In this document: piece after piece, positions 33,472 through 42,105 of the stretch
Position numbering within the stretch: position 1 is the first letter of the stretch
Layout of the letters: each line of letters begins with the position of its first letter
NCBI RefSeq assembly: GCF_002482975.1
Contig: NZ_DLHA01000036.1
Coordinates: 44,430-108,429 of the forward strand
Reading direction: 5' to 3'
From: Flavobacterium sp. UBA7680
GTDB taxonomy: Bacteria > Bacteroidota > Bacteroidia > Flavobacteriales > Flavobacteriaceae
Length of the DNA stretch: 64,000 nucleotides
Made by a program: the position numbers and the translations under genes
The notes under the pieces: model-generated
The model's database searches: none
What the model saw: the letters and a program-made list of their open reading frames with translations, nothing else
What the model was told of the DNA's origin: nothing

Positions 33472-34425
33472 TTAATAAGAAATATTAAAAACTCCATCAG
33501 TAATTTCATGTTTCTTATCTGGCTGAGTGGGTTTAAAAGATGCTGTAAATGTTCCTATGATTGTTTTTCTGGCAGTATCATGACTTAAAATATCAATCGT
33601 TCCTTTTTCTAAAATAAACATATTCTTTTTCACTTTTTCATCATTATACTCTATCAAAATATCGTCTTCATTAGATACTGTACTATAATTATAATTACCT
33701 CCTCCTTTTATTGTTGACGGCATCTTTATTTTAATGTTTATAAAATCGCTGCTTTTAGCAACTACAGTAATATATCCAGAAATCAAACTTCCACTTATAT
33801 TGGTAGGATTAAAATTAACTCCGTCTAATTTTGCTGCAAAACTGTTATTGCCTAAAACAGATGTATCATCTTTAAAAGTAATTTCATTAAAAGAACCGTT
33901 AGTAATTTTTTTAGTTCTTAATAATGCGTCCAAATCAAATCTTACTCCCGTGAACTGAAATGTACCTGATATTTTTTTTGATTTTGCATCAATAGCAGTT
34001 ATCGTTACACTTGCTGTATCCTCGTAATCTGAAACTCCAAAATCATGATCGATAGTTTCTTTTGAACCGCTAATAAAAGAACTATACTCTGTAGAAATAG
34101 GACTGTACGTTATTGCAAAACCACCTTTTTCTCCACTTTTCCATGTATATGTTCCTAGTTTATTTGACGGCAAAATAATTTGAATACGATCTCCTTTTGT
34201 TGAACGCAATGCTGTAATTGAAACATAGTTATCTCCAACAAATGCTTGTACAGATGTAGAAACAAAAGTTTTATTATCAAAATCACACTGCAATGTTCCA
34301 GGTGCTGCAACATCTAGAATTTCATTCTGTTTTTCATTTTCAACAAATTCGTCACTATTACAGGAACTAAAAATAGATCCAACAGTTAGGATCGAAATAA
34401 ATAAAACACAAATTTTTTTCATCAT
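33472..34425 (-). CDS. DUF6252-type lipoprotein with two domains
   Basis: 317 residues from the ATG at 34425 (ATG 34422 also possible); the frame extends to 34497 without a plausible leader. The leader ends in IFSSC (lipobox). Two similar beta domains follow: QCDFDNKTFVSTSVQAFVGD through KKISGTFQFTGVR, and FAAKLDGVNFNPTNISGSLI through KTIIGTFTASFK. This matches the DUF6252 family of Flavobacteriia, here in tandem. Function unknown. Confidence 0.75.
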   Translation of the reverse strand: MMKKICVLFISILTVGSIFSSCNSDEFVENEKQNEILDVAAPGTLQCDFDNKTFVSTSVQAFVGDNYVSITALRSTKGDRIQIILPSNKLGTYTWKSGEKGGFAITYSPISTEYSSFISGSKETIDHDFGVSDYEDTASVTITAIDAKSKKISGTFQFTGVRFDLDALLRTKKITNGSFNEITFKDDTSVLGNNSFAAKLDGVNFNPTNISGSLISGYITVVAKSSDFINIKIKMPSTIKGGGNYNYSTVSNEDDILIEYNDEKVKKNMFILEKGTIDILSHDTARKTIIGTFTASFKPTQPDKKHEITDGVFNISY

Positions 34426-34751
34426 TATTTTTAAAATTAGCTCGCAATTTAAATCCAGAAGTAAACAAAAAATTGATCGTAAACGTCTAAATAACATCAG
34501 AATAAGACATATTAAACTGCACTAAAAATATTAGGAAAGAAATTCTAAATCAACTAAATAAATTATTTAAAGGTTTATTTAATTCTAAGGATTTATATAG
34601 CTATTAAAATTCAAACAAAACAAGTCTTAAGCCAATCTTAAGATAAAACTAACACAACTTTAAGCAAGATAATCACCTCATAATTTTTTGTTAAGGTATT
34701 TGAGGTTCTATATTTGCATTCGATAATTTTTATTGAATCTAAATAAATACC
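34426..34751. other. 326-base divergent spacer
   Basis: AT-rich divergent spacer between the DUF6252-type gene and the second TonB receptor. It contains a strong promoter for the receptor (34687-34716). No gene is seen. Confidence 0.6.
34687..34716 (+). promoter_or_regulatory. promoter of the second TonB receptor
   Basis: TTTG (-33) at 34687-34690, 18-base spacer, TATATTTG (-7) at 34709-34716, 36 bases before the ATG at 34752. No clear Fur box was identified by eye. Confidence 0.75.
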
Positions 34752-37046
34752 ATGAAACATAATTTAATTACATTCTTAGCCTTACTATGCTTTGCTTCTT
34801 CTTATAGCCAAAACTATACAAGTACAGAAAACAGTACAGCAGCCGATACCGTAAAAAACAAAAAAGGAGAAATTCTTAATGAAGTATTAATTACGGCAAA
34901 TAAACCTAAAAAACCAGTTGAAGCAGCACGTTCAGGTATTAAAGTAATGGACTTGCCACAAAGCGTTCAGGTTATTGGCAGCGAAGTAATCGAACAGCAA
35001 CAGGCAATTAGATTAAGTGAAGTAGTAAAAAACCTTAATGGTGTTTATGTAGGATCTGCTCGTGGTGGTGCGCAGGAATCATTCTTTTCAAGAGGATATG
35101 ATATGAGTGCTAACAATATGTTTAAAAATGGCTTTAGATATAATGCCGGTTCTATACCTGAAGTTTCTTCTTTAGAAAAAGTTGAATTTTTAAAAGGAGG
35201 TTCAGCTTTATTGTATGGAAATGTTGCTCCTGGCGGAATCATGAATTTAGTTACCAAAACGCCAAAATTTACAAACGGTGGAGAGGTTTCTATGCAAATC
35301 GGAAGTTACTCTTATTATAAACCATCTGTTGACTTTTACGGACCTTTAAATAAATCTATTGCTTACAGATTTACAGGATCTTATGAAAATTCAGAAAGCT
35401 TTAGGGATTTTGTAAAGAACGAACGTATTTATATCAACCCTTCTTTTCTATTTCATCTTTCAGATAAAACCCAAATTACATTACAAGGAGATTATCTAAG
35501 TGCTGACTGGACTCCGGATTTTGGAACCGGAATTTACGGAAAAACAATTTTAGACTTACCTCGTAACGAATTCTTCGGAGCACTTTGGTCTACTGCAAAC
35601 ACTAAATCTTCCAGCGCTTCTTTATTATTTAATCATGATTTTAATAAAAATTGGAAATTAAATTTTAATTCTTCTTACCAATCTTATAGAAGAACACAAA
35701 CTTCTACAGCTCAATTAAGTACAATTGATGTAAATGGAAACTGGAAACGTGGTTTAACAAAAGCGGATGCTGCCGAACAAATATTTGGAGACCAATTAAG
35801 TCTACAGGGAAATTTTAATACCGGAAGCATTAAACATCAAATATTTACAGGAGTGGATTATGAAAATTCTCTTGCACCTAGTTATACTTTTGGATTTTAT
35901 GCTCCTGGAAAACCTGCAGACCTTTTAACAACAGAAGCTACGGCTATAAATTTATATACTTACGATTATAGCACACAAAGTACTGTTATTCCTTATCCAA
36001 CAAGAACTACGCAATTAGCCAGTACAGAAACACAACGTTTTGGAGCTTATTTTCAAGATTTAGTTTCGATTAATCAATACATTAAAGTTCTGGCAGGATT
36101 ACGTTGGTCATGGCAGCAAAGTGAAGTTACCACTACAAAAGAAGTGATTGAGAAAAAGAATAATGTAAATGTCATTACAACTGCTTACGAAGATGCAATA
36201 CCTGTAACTGGTGCAAAAACTATAAACAAAGCTTTTTCGCCTAAAGCAGGATTGGTCGTACAGCCAACTAAAGATTTATCGTTGTTTGCGAGTTACTCAA
36301 ACTCTTTTACTCCAAATACAGGAACTACAGTAGATGCAAAACCATTAGATCCATCTATTATAGATCAATATGAAGTTGGTGTGAAAAAAGATTTTTTTAG
36401 AGGTCTTTTGACTACTAACGTAACACTATATCAAATTAGCAATAATAATTTAGCACAAACAGCTCAATATTTATCAGACGGTGTTACACAAAACGTTAAT
36501 ACTAATCTAAAAGAATTAGTTGGAGCTACAAAAGGAAAAGGAGTCGAAATAGATATTACGGCGACCCCCGTAGAAGGTTTGAACATTATGGCTGGTTACA
36601 GCTTTAATGAAACCAAAGTATCTAAATCATCTGGTACAAGCGGAAGCCTTGTTGTTGGAGATGTTTTAGCAAGAACTCCAAAAAACACTGCTAATTTGAG
36701 TTTTTTCTACAAATTGCCTAGCGGTTTATTAAAAGGAGTAACTTTTGGAGCGATTGGAAATTATGTTGGAGATCGTACAGGAGGTTGGAATGATGATTAT
36801 TTATGGACAGAAAACACACCTTCAACCAATCCAAAAACATATACGGTAACAATTAGAGATCGTGATATTCCTTTGGAAGGTTATGTTACTGTAGATGCTT
36901 CTCTTGGGTATGAATGGAAAAAATTCTCCATCTTATGCCGATTATCAAATATAACAAACGAATTGAATTATACCGTTCACGAAAATTACAGTGTAAACCC
37001 AATTGCACCAAGACAGGTAATGACAAGTTTACGTTATAAATTCTAA
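34752..37046 (+). CDS. TonB-dependent siderophore receptor
   Basis: A 764-residue outer-membrane receptor of the FhuA/FecA type without the N-terminal carboxypeptidase-like domain. Signal peptide ends at about SYSQ. The plug has VMDLPQSVQVIGSEVIEQQQ, LNGVYVGSARGGAQESFFSR, EVSSLEKVEFLKGGSALLYG and PGGIMNLVTKTP. The barrel ends with MTSLRYKF and a terminal Phe. The plug phrasing (LPQSVQVI) is typical of siderophore receptors, so it most likely imports a ferric siderophore. A terminator follows. Confidence 0.95.
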   Translation: MKHNLITFLALLCFASSYSQNYTSTENSTAADTVKNKKGEILNEVLITANKPKKPVEAARSGIKVMDLPQSVQVIGSEVIEQQQAIRLSEVVKNLNGVYVGSARGGAQESFFSRGYDMSANNMFKNGFRYNAGSIPEVSSLEKVEFLKGGSALLYGNVAPGGIMNLVTKTPKFTNGGEVSMQIGSYSYYKPSVDFYGPLNKSIAYRFTGSYENSESFRDFVKNERIYINPSFLFHLSDKTQITLQGDYLSADWTPDFGTGIYGKTILDLPRNEFFGALWSTANTKSSSASLLFNHDFNKNWKLNFNSSYQSYRRTQTSTAQLSTIDVNGNWKRGLTKADAAEQIFGDQLSLQGNFNTGSIKHQIFTGVDYENSLAPSYTFGFYAPGKPADLLTTEATAINLYTYDYSTQSTVIPYPTRTTQLASTETQRFGAYFQDLVSINQYIKVLAGLRWSWQQSEVTTTKEVIEKKNNVNVITTAYEDAIPVTGAKTINKAFSPKAGLVVQPTKDLSLFASYSNSFTPNTGTTVDAKPLDPSIIDQYEVGVKKDFFRGLLTTNVTLYQISNNNLAQTAQYLSDGVTQNVNTNLKELVGATKGKGVEIDITATPVEGLNIMAGYSFNETKVSKSSGTSGSLVVGDVLARTPKNTANLSFFYKLPSGLLKGVTFGAIGNYVGDRTGGWNDDYLWTENTPSTNPKTYTVTIRDRDIPLEGYVTVDASLGYEWKKFSILCRLSNITNELNYTVHENYSVNPIAPRQVMTSLRYKF

Positions 37047-37117
37047 AATTTTGAATTAGATTTTTTCCATTCAGCATTTTTCTGATTATTATAAATTAGA
37101 ATGTTTTTGGAAACTTT

Positions 37118-37145
37118 AAACCTCATCTTGCAAAAGGTGAGGTTT
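37118..37145 (+). terminator. terminator after the siderophore receptor
   Basis: aaacctcatctt / aaggtgaggttt stem followed by a T-run. Its position inside the extended 5' frame of the next ORF supports the later start of the permease. Confidence 0.85.
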
Positions 37146-37223
37146 TTTGTTTTGTTAAAAAATGTGTCTCATTTTATAAGTACTTTTGCTCGTATAAACC
37201 ATTCTAAATCGCAAAACCCAAAT

Positions 37224-38540
37224 ATGTCTGATTCTACAAAAAACCAATTAAAGAAAAGTTTAGGCTTAAGTTTTAATATTGCCGTATTAATTGGAGGAAC
37301 AATTGGTGTTGGAATCCTACGCACGCCAGGCTCGATTGCAGATTTATTAAATAATTACTGGCTTATTCTTGCATCCTGGCTTTTTGGCGGTTTGTATGTT
37401 TTATTTGGCGCTAATTCGTATGCCGAACTTGCAACGATGTTACCAAAAGCAGGAGGATCTTATAATTATATCAAAAGAGCTTTTGGCGAATATGCAGGAT
37501 TTTTATCCGGTTGGTTTGATTATATTACAAATGCCATTCCGCCGGCATTTTACTGTATTGTAATCAGTGAATATATGGTCATTTTGTTTCCCGCTCTTGC
37601 TAATTATTCAACTGTAATGGCAATTTCTTTATTGGCGGCTTTTGTATTGATTCATTTAAGCGGTGTAAAAAACGGAAGCGTAATTCAGCAGATTACAAGT
37701 TTTTTGAAAGTGATTTGTTTTGTCGCTTTGGTTGTAGCTTGCTTTATGTATTCAGGCGTTGAAATTCCGCCTATAAAAACGGATAATTCATTCTTTCAAA
37801 TTGGTTTAGTATTTGGATTTTTCAAATCATTGCAATTAATAATTGGAACCTATAATGGCTGGAATGCCGTTTGCTTTTTTGCAGAAGAAAATGACGATCC
37901 TGGTAAAAATATTCCGAAATCATTATACAGCGGTGTTTTGCTTGTTGTTGCGATTTATGTTTTGGTAAATGCGGCCTTTTTTCATGTTTTACCAATTGAA
38001 ACTTTAGCCAAATCCAATCTGGCTGCCGCCGATGTTGCTAAAATTCTTTTTGGAGAAAACGGCGCTATTATTGTTACGGTAATTTCAATATTCTCTTTAA
38101 TCAGTATTTTGAATGCTTTTATGATGATTCCGCCAAGAATTCTTTACGGATTAAGCCGCGATGGTTTTTTTATCGAAAAGGGAACTACTGTAAATAAAGG
38201 CGGAACTCCAATTGTGGCGCTTTTGGTTTCGTCTTTTTTCAGTTTATTGTTAATTATTTTTGTAGGTTCTTTTGAGGTTTTGTTTGGATTCGCCGCTTTT
38301 ATCTCCATTATTGTTTGGGGATTGGCTTATTTTTCACTTTTAAAACTAAGAACTTCTGAACCAGATTTACCAAGACCTTATCGTTCATTTTGGTATCCAT
38401 GGACAACCATAATTGCAATTATCGCATCAATCGCCTTACTGGCTGGTTTTATTTACAGCGATCCTAAAAGCTTTATTGTTATCGTTGGAATTACTATAGT
38501 TTCTTATCCTTTGTTTTTGGTTTTGAAGAAGAAAAAGTAA
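37224..38540 (+). CDS. APC family amino-acid permease
   Basis: 438 residues from ATG 37224 (MSDSTKNQLKKSLG); the upstream extension to 37101 covers a terminator and is not credible. About 12 membrane helices. The first helix has the APC signature SFNIAVLIGGTIGVGILRTP (unwound G-rich segment for substrate binding). SYAELATMLPKAGGSYNYIK and CFFAEENDDPGKNIPKSL are typical of the LAT/amino-acid exchanger group. The substrate is probably an amino acid, not further defined. Confidence 0.92.
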   Translation: MSDSTKNQLKKSLGLSFNIAVLIGGTIGVGILRTPGSIADLLNNYWLILASWLFGGLYVLFGANSYAELATMLPKAGGSYNYIKRAFGEYAGFLSGWFDYITNAIPPAFYCIVISEYMVILFPALANYSTVMAISLLAAFVLIHLSGVKNGSVIQQITSFLKVICFVALVVACFMYSGVEIPPIKTDNSFFQIGLVFGFFKSLQLIIGTYNGWNAVCFFAEENDDPGKNIPKSLYSGVLLVVAIYVLVNAAFFHVLPIETLAKSNLAAADVAKILFGENGAIIVTVISIFSLISILNAFMMIPPRILYGLSRDGFFIEKGTTVNKGGTPIVALLVSSFFSLLLIIFVGSFEVLFGFAAFISIIVWGLAYFSLLKLRTSEPDLPRPYRSFWYPWTTIIAIIASIALLAGFIYSDPKSFIVIVGITIVSYPLFLVLKKKK

Positions 38541-38555
38541 ATATTGCGCATAAAA

Positions 38556-38600
38556 AAACCTAACAGGTTTTATCCCGAGTCTTCGGGACTGTTAGGTTTA
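38556..38600. terminator. bidirectional terminator with double hairpin
   Basis: aaacctaacag / ctgttaggttt outer stem enclosing tcccgagtcttcggga. It lies between convergent genes (permease and the large repeat-helical protein). Confidence 0.8.
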
Positions 38601-38605
38601 ATCAT

Positions 38606-40945
38606 TTATCTTCTTGCCTTAAAATAGTCTTCAAAGGCATTACAACCAAAAGCTAACCTTTCATAATCATATTCATAATTTAATTCCAAATCCTTATAGT
38701 ATCTATTTTTATTCCAAAGAAAAGTTTCATAATTTTTCTTTGGATTATTATAATCATCTGGATATTTATGAGCTAATTTATTTGCCTCGCACCTGGCCAT
38801 CATACTTAGACACAAAGCTTTAAACTTAGCTGTTTTAGCATTTTTATACGCCTGTGTATAATATTTTTTTGCCAGATTACATTCATAATATTCATTGTTA
38901 TCTTCAATAGGAAAATCTCTAATATCAGTTGTTTCTCCTTGTCCGTAACGTCTCATTTGCCAAAGGCTTCCATAAATACTCATGTTATAGTAGCAGTTGG
39001 CAACCAAAAAATTATAATAATCTTTATTTTTCTCTACAGGATTTGAAGCTTGTTTTAAATACAAAATTAATTTTTGAGTTATTGCATATTTATCAAACCT
39101 AAATATTTTTTTTTGCACAACAAATTCTGGCGTGTATTTTAAAACAAGAAAAGGGTCTTTTAATCTATAGTCACAATTTTCTTTTTCCCACAAACAATCA
39201 GAATAATTAATTTCTCTATATGATTTGTTATCATTTTTTTCAAAATAAAACAAAGCCTGTTCTAATTTATTCTGACGAATGTATTTTGTGCCTATTAAAT
39301 CGTAAAGTCTTGGAATTTCTTTTTTAATAAAACTATGTTTCCAAGCAGAAAATTTATCTGAATCTTTTTCACTTTTTAGAGTTTCATCAATTATGGTTTG
39401 AACTTGTTCCGGAGAATAAAAAACATTGATATAAGTAAAATAGTCCGAATAATAATCTGTGTAGTAACCAACTTTCGCCTTTGAGCTTTTCCAATAAGCG
39501 AAATTATAATAATTATAATTATCTGGATTTTCCTCTAATTTCGAATATAGAAATGAAGCATCAATTCGATTTCCTTTAAATTCTAATTCTCTTCCAATAG
39601 CAAATAAAAATTTCTTGTGATTTTTATTTTTTAGCAAAATAGGTTTAACATCATTCAGAATAACTGCTTTTTCGTTTTTTTGATTTGCTGTTAATGCCAA
39701 AGCTTTAATAATCTCAATCTGATTATAAAGTGAATCTTTTTTAGGTATGTTTTTCTCTAATTGTGAAATTTGATTTAAACAACCCTGATTATCCTTTGTT
39801 ACAAATGACAAATAAGCTTTGCAAGTTTTCCAAAAAATAGGATTTTGTACTTTTTTTAAATTAAGGTTCTTGATAAAATCCAATACTTCACCAGCATAAA
39901 TTCGGTCCCTTTCTACACGTTTCATAATTTCCTTGACCGAATTCTTTTCATTTTCATCATAAGATACTATCGATGGATTAAAAAGAGAATAATAAGGTGT
40001 AAAAACCCAGTCTTCAATTTTATTGACTTCTCTTAATAGCAAAAATGAAAGTCCATCCAATTCAGGATTGTATTTATAAACCTGTTTTAGATAATTAAGC
40101 GAACGGTCTGCTTTTTTTATTCCACCAAGTAAATAAACATTTGCTTTTTCCTTATTTGTTTTGGCGTATTTTAAAACTGCTTCAATCGGAATTTGTGAAT
40201 TAAATGCAGATGAAACTACAAAACGCTTATCCGGTGCATTTGCAAAAACCTGCGAGGCATAAAAACTAGCAGCAGCTTTGTTTGGTTCTGCAAACGTCCT
40301 GAAATACAAACTCCAATATTTTAATATATTATCTTGTTTTTGAGTTTCGAAAACCTTAGTATATAAAGTTCTGATTTTTGGAAAATCTCCATTGTAATAC
40401 GCTAATCGTATGGCTAAAAAAGTATATCGTTGTTTAAGGTTTTTGTTTTTAATTGAATTTGAAACCAAAATTGCCTCATCAATACATTTTGTTCTGTTTT
40501 CAACCTTTAATGATGCAGGATTATGCTCCCAAAGATTTTCATTAAAAATATTAAAAACTTCGCATTTTTTGGCAAACTTCAAATAATTGACAGCGTCAAT
40601 ATCTTTGATTTTATATAGATAACGAAGCATTTCATTTGTACTTTTATCTGCAATATCTTCTAAAGTAAAATCAAACAAAACCTCTTTTATCGATTCTAGA
40701 GAAACTTTGTTTCTGCAATATTGCATCCAAAGTTTTTCATTTGCATCCATTTTTATTATTCCATCTGCAAACTTTTGATTTGGACCAAAAGAGTCTGAAG
40801 AATAATCAAAACCAGAATACCAGTAATAGTTGAAGTTTTCCGGATTAAAAAACGAAAAACGAACATCTTCGCCATAAGGATAAAATCCGCAGGCAAAAAT
40901 AGCATTACTTGCTAAAATTAGTATAAAAACCAGAAAGTGCTTCAT
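38606..40945 (-). CDS. large secreted helical (TPR-like) protein
   Basis: A 779-residue protein with a signal peptide ending near IFACGFYPYGEDVR. The mature part is almost all helix pairs with Tyr, Leu and Ala at repeating positions, as in TPR or SEL1-like solenoids (for example QRYTFLAIRLAYYNGDFPKI, YYNMSIYGSLWQMRRYG, LAKKYYTQAYKNAKTAKFKA). It overlaps the end of the upstream gene by 41 bases, so the two are translated together. Function unknown; it may act with the lipoprotein. Confidence 0.78.
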   Translation of the reverse strand: MKHFLVFILILASNAIFACGFYPYGEDVRFSFFNPENFNYYWYSGFDYSSDSFGPNQKFADGIIKMDANEKLWMQYCRNKVSLESIKEVLFDFTLEDIADKSTNEMLRYLYKIKDIDAVNYLKFAKKCEVFNIFNENLWEHNPASLKVENRTKCIDEAILVSNSIKNKNLKQRYTFLAIRLAYYNGDFPKIRTLYTKVFETQKQDNILKYWSLYFRTFAEPNKAAASFYASQVFANAPDKRFVVSSAFNSQIPIEAVLKYAKTNKEKANVYLLGGIKKADRSLNYLKQVYKYNPELDGLSFLLLREVNKIEDWVFTPYYSLFNPSIVSYDENEKNSVKEIMKRVERDRIYAGEVLDFIKNLNLKKVQNPIFWKTCKAYLSFVTKDNQGCLNQISQLEKNIPKKDSLYNQIEIIKALALTANQKNEKAVILNDVKPILLKNKNHKKFLFAIGRELEFKGNRIDASFLYSKLEENPDNYNYYNFAYWKSSKAKVGYYTDYYSDYFTYINVFYSPEQVQTIIDETLKSEKDSDKFSAWKHSFIKKEIPRLYDLIGTKYIRQNKLEQALFYFEKNDNKSYREINYSDCLWEKENCDYRLKDPFLVLKYTPEFVVQKKIFRFDKYAITQKLILYLKQASNPVEKNKDYYNFLVANCYYNMSIYGSLWQMRRYGQGETTDIRDFPIEDNNEYYECNLAKKYYTQAYKNAKTAKFKALCLSMMARCEANKLAHKYPDDYNNPKKNYETFLWNKNRYYKDLELNYEYDYERLAFGCNAFEDYFKARR

Positions 40946-41930
40946 CGTTGTATTTGCTTAATTGTTCTTCATCCAAATGAAATAATGTTACAGTTGTTTC
41001 AGGATCAAAAACAACATTTTTCTTGATAATTTCAATGGCTTGGTTTATTTGTTCGGGAGTCAATACTTCATATTTAATTTTATCCCCTATTCTCAAATAA
41101 AAATCGCCTGCAAGCTGGTCTTTTGTGACTTCATACCACAATGGTTTTATTTTTTTTAATGATTCTAAAATTTCCTTCTGATTGTCATAAATTACTTTTG
41201 AGAATTTATTATTCTGATACACCTGCATCCAGGAATAAGTGGGCAATGCAATATCGAGATGCAACGGATATTTTTTTTCTTTATTAAGATAAAGACCTAA
41301 TTCCTTAAGGTCCAGAATAGAATTTTTAGAATGATTTTCCAGCGGGTTTACTAAGTTATAACACATCAAAGTTGCTTTGTCGACCGGCGGAATTCCCATT
41401 TTTTCAGGATATTTATAAGGATACAATCGTAATGTACAACTTATTTGCTTTTTAGAAATCGCTTTTAATTTCTTCAAAAAATAGAAGTAATTGTCTTTAG
41501 TTTTTAAAGTCCAGTCGCAATCCATTTGAAATTCAGTAACAGTATTAGCCTTCTCAAAATTCTCTTTCGTGTATTTATTTATAAGAAAGTTTACATTATC
41601 TGCCAAAGTATCTATTCTTTTTTCATTGGTGTTTTTAAAGACTTCGTTTTTTATATATACAGTAGGAACAATAGTTAGTATTTGTTCTCCATAATAACGC
41701 AAAGATGTTTTTGAAATAGGAAAATCTCCATAATTTTCATCATGATCTACTTCAAAAAATTTGACATATAGCTTGTTAACTTGTAAATCGTGCATTCTTG
41801 CCTTTTCATTGTCAGATAACTGCCAAGAATTACTTTTCCAGAAATAAAACGATTTTTCAACGTTTTCTACTTTATTAGAACAACCTAAAAAAAGACAAGA
41901 AATAAACACAAACAACACAATTTTTTTCAT
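40905..41930 (-). CDS. TIM-barrel-like lipoprotein
   Basis: A 341-residue protein with leader ending LFLGC (lipobox). FQMDCDWTLKTKDNYFYFLK (about 133-152) and SCTLRLYPYKYPEKMGIPPV followed by DKATLMCYNL resemble glycoside-hydrolase-like TIM barrels (DUF3142 type) with a DxDW motif at the strand end. LHLDIALPTYSWMQVYQ is another barrel-like strand. Enzyme activity is not shown. Its 3' end overlaps the next gene by 41 bases. Confidence 0.7.
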   Translation of the reverse strand: MKKIVLFVFISCLFLGCSNKVENVEKSFYFWKSNSWQLSDNEKARMHDLQVNKLYVKFFEVDHDENYGDFPISKTSLRYYGEQILTIVPTVYIKNEVFKNTNEKRIDTLADNVNFLINKYTKENFEKANTVTEFQMDCDWTLKTKDNYFYFLKKLKAISKKQISCTLRLYPYKYPEKMGIPPVDKATLMCYNLVNPLENHSKNSILDLKELGLYLNKEKKYPLHLDIALPTYSWMQVYQNNKFSKVIYDNQKEILESLKKIKPLWYEVTKDQLAGDFYLRIGDKIKYEVLTPEQINQAIEIIKKNVVFDPETTVTLFHLDEEQLSKYNDEALSGFYTNFSK

Positions 41931-42043
41931 TCAGAAGAGAGATTTTATTTTAATAGAAATCGTATTAAAATTATATCATTTTTGAGATATAAAATTTAAA
42001 AAATGAAAATATTTTTTCGTAAAATGATACGTATAAAAACAAC

Positions 42044-42076
42044 AAACCCGACAGGTTTTTGAAACCTGTCGGGTTT
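42044..42076 (-). terminator. terminator of valS (cccgacaggt cassette)
   Basis: aaacccgacaggttt / aaacctgtcgggttt perfect stem with a three-base loop. The same stem recurs at 45438 and 46057. Confidence 0.85.
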
Positions 42077-42105
42077 AATTTTATGAATTAATAGAAATCT
42101 GATTC

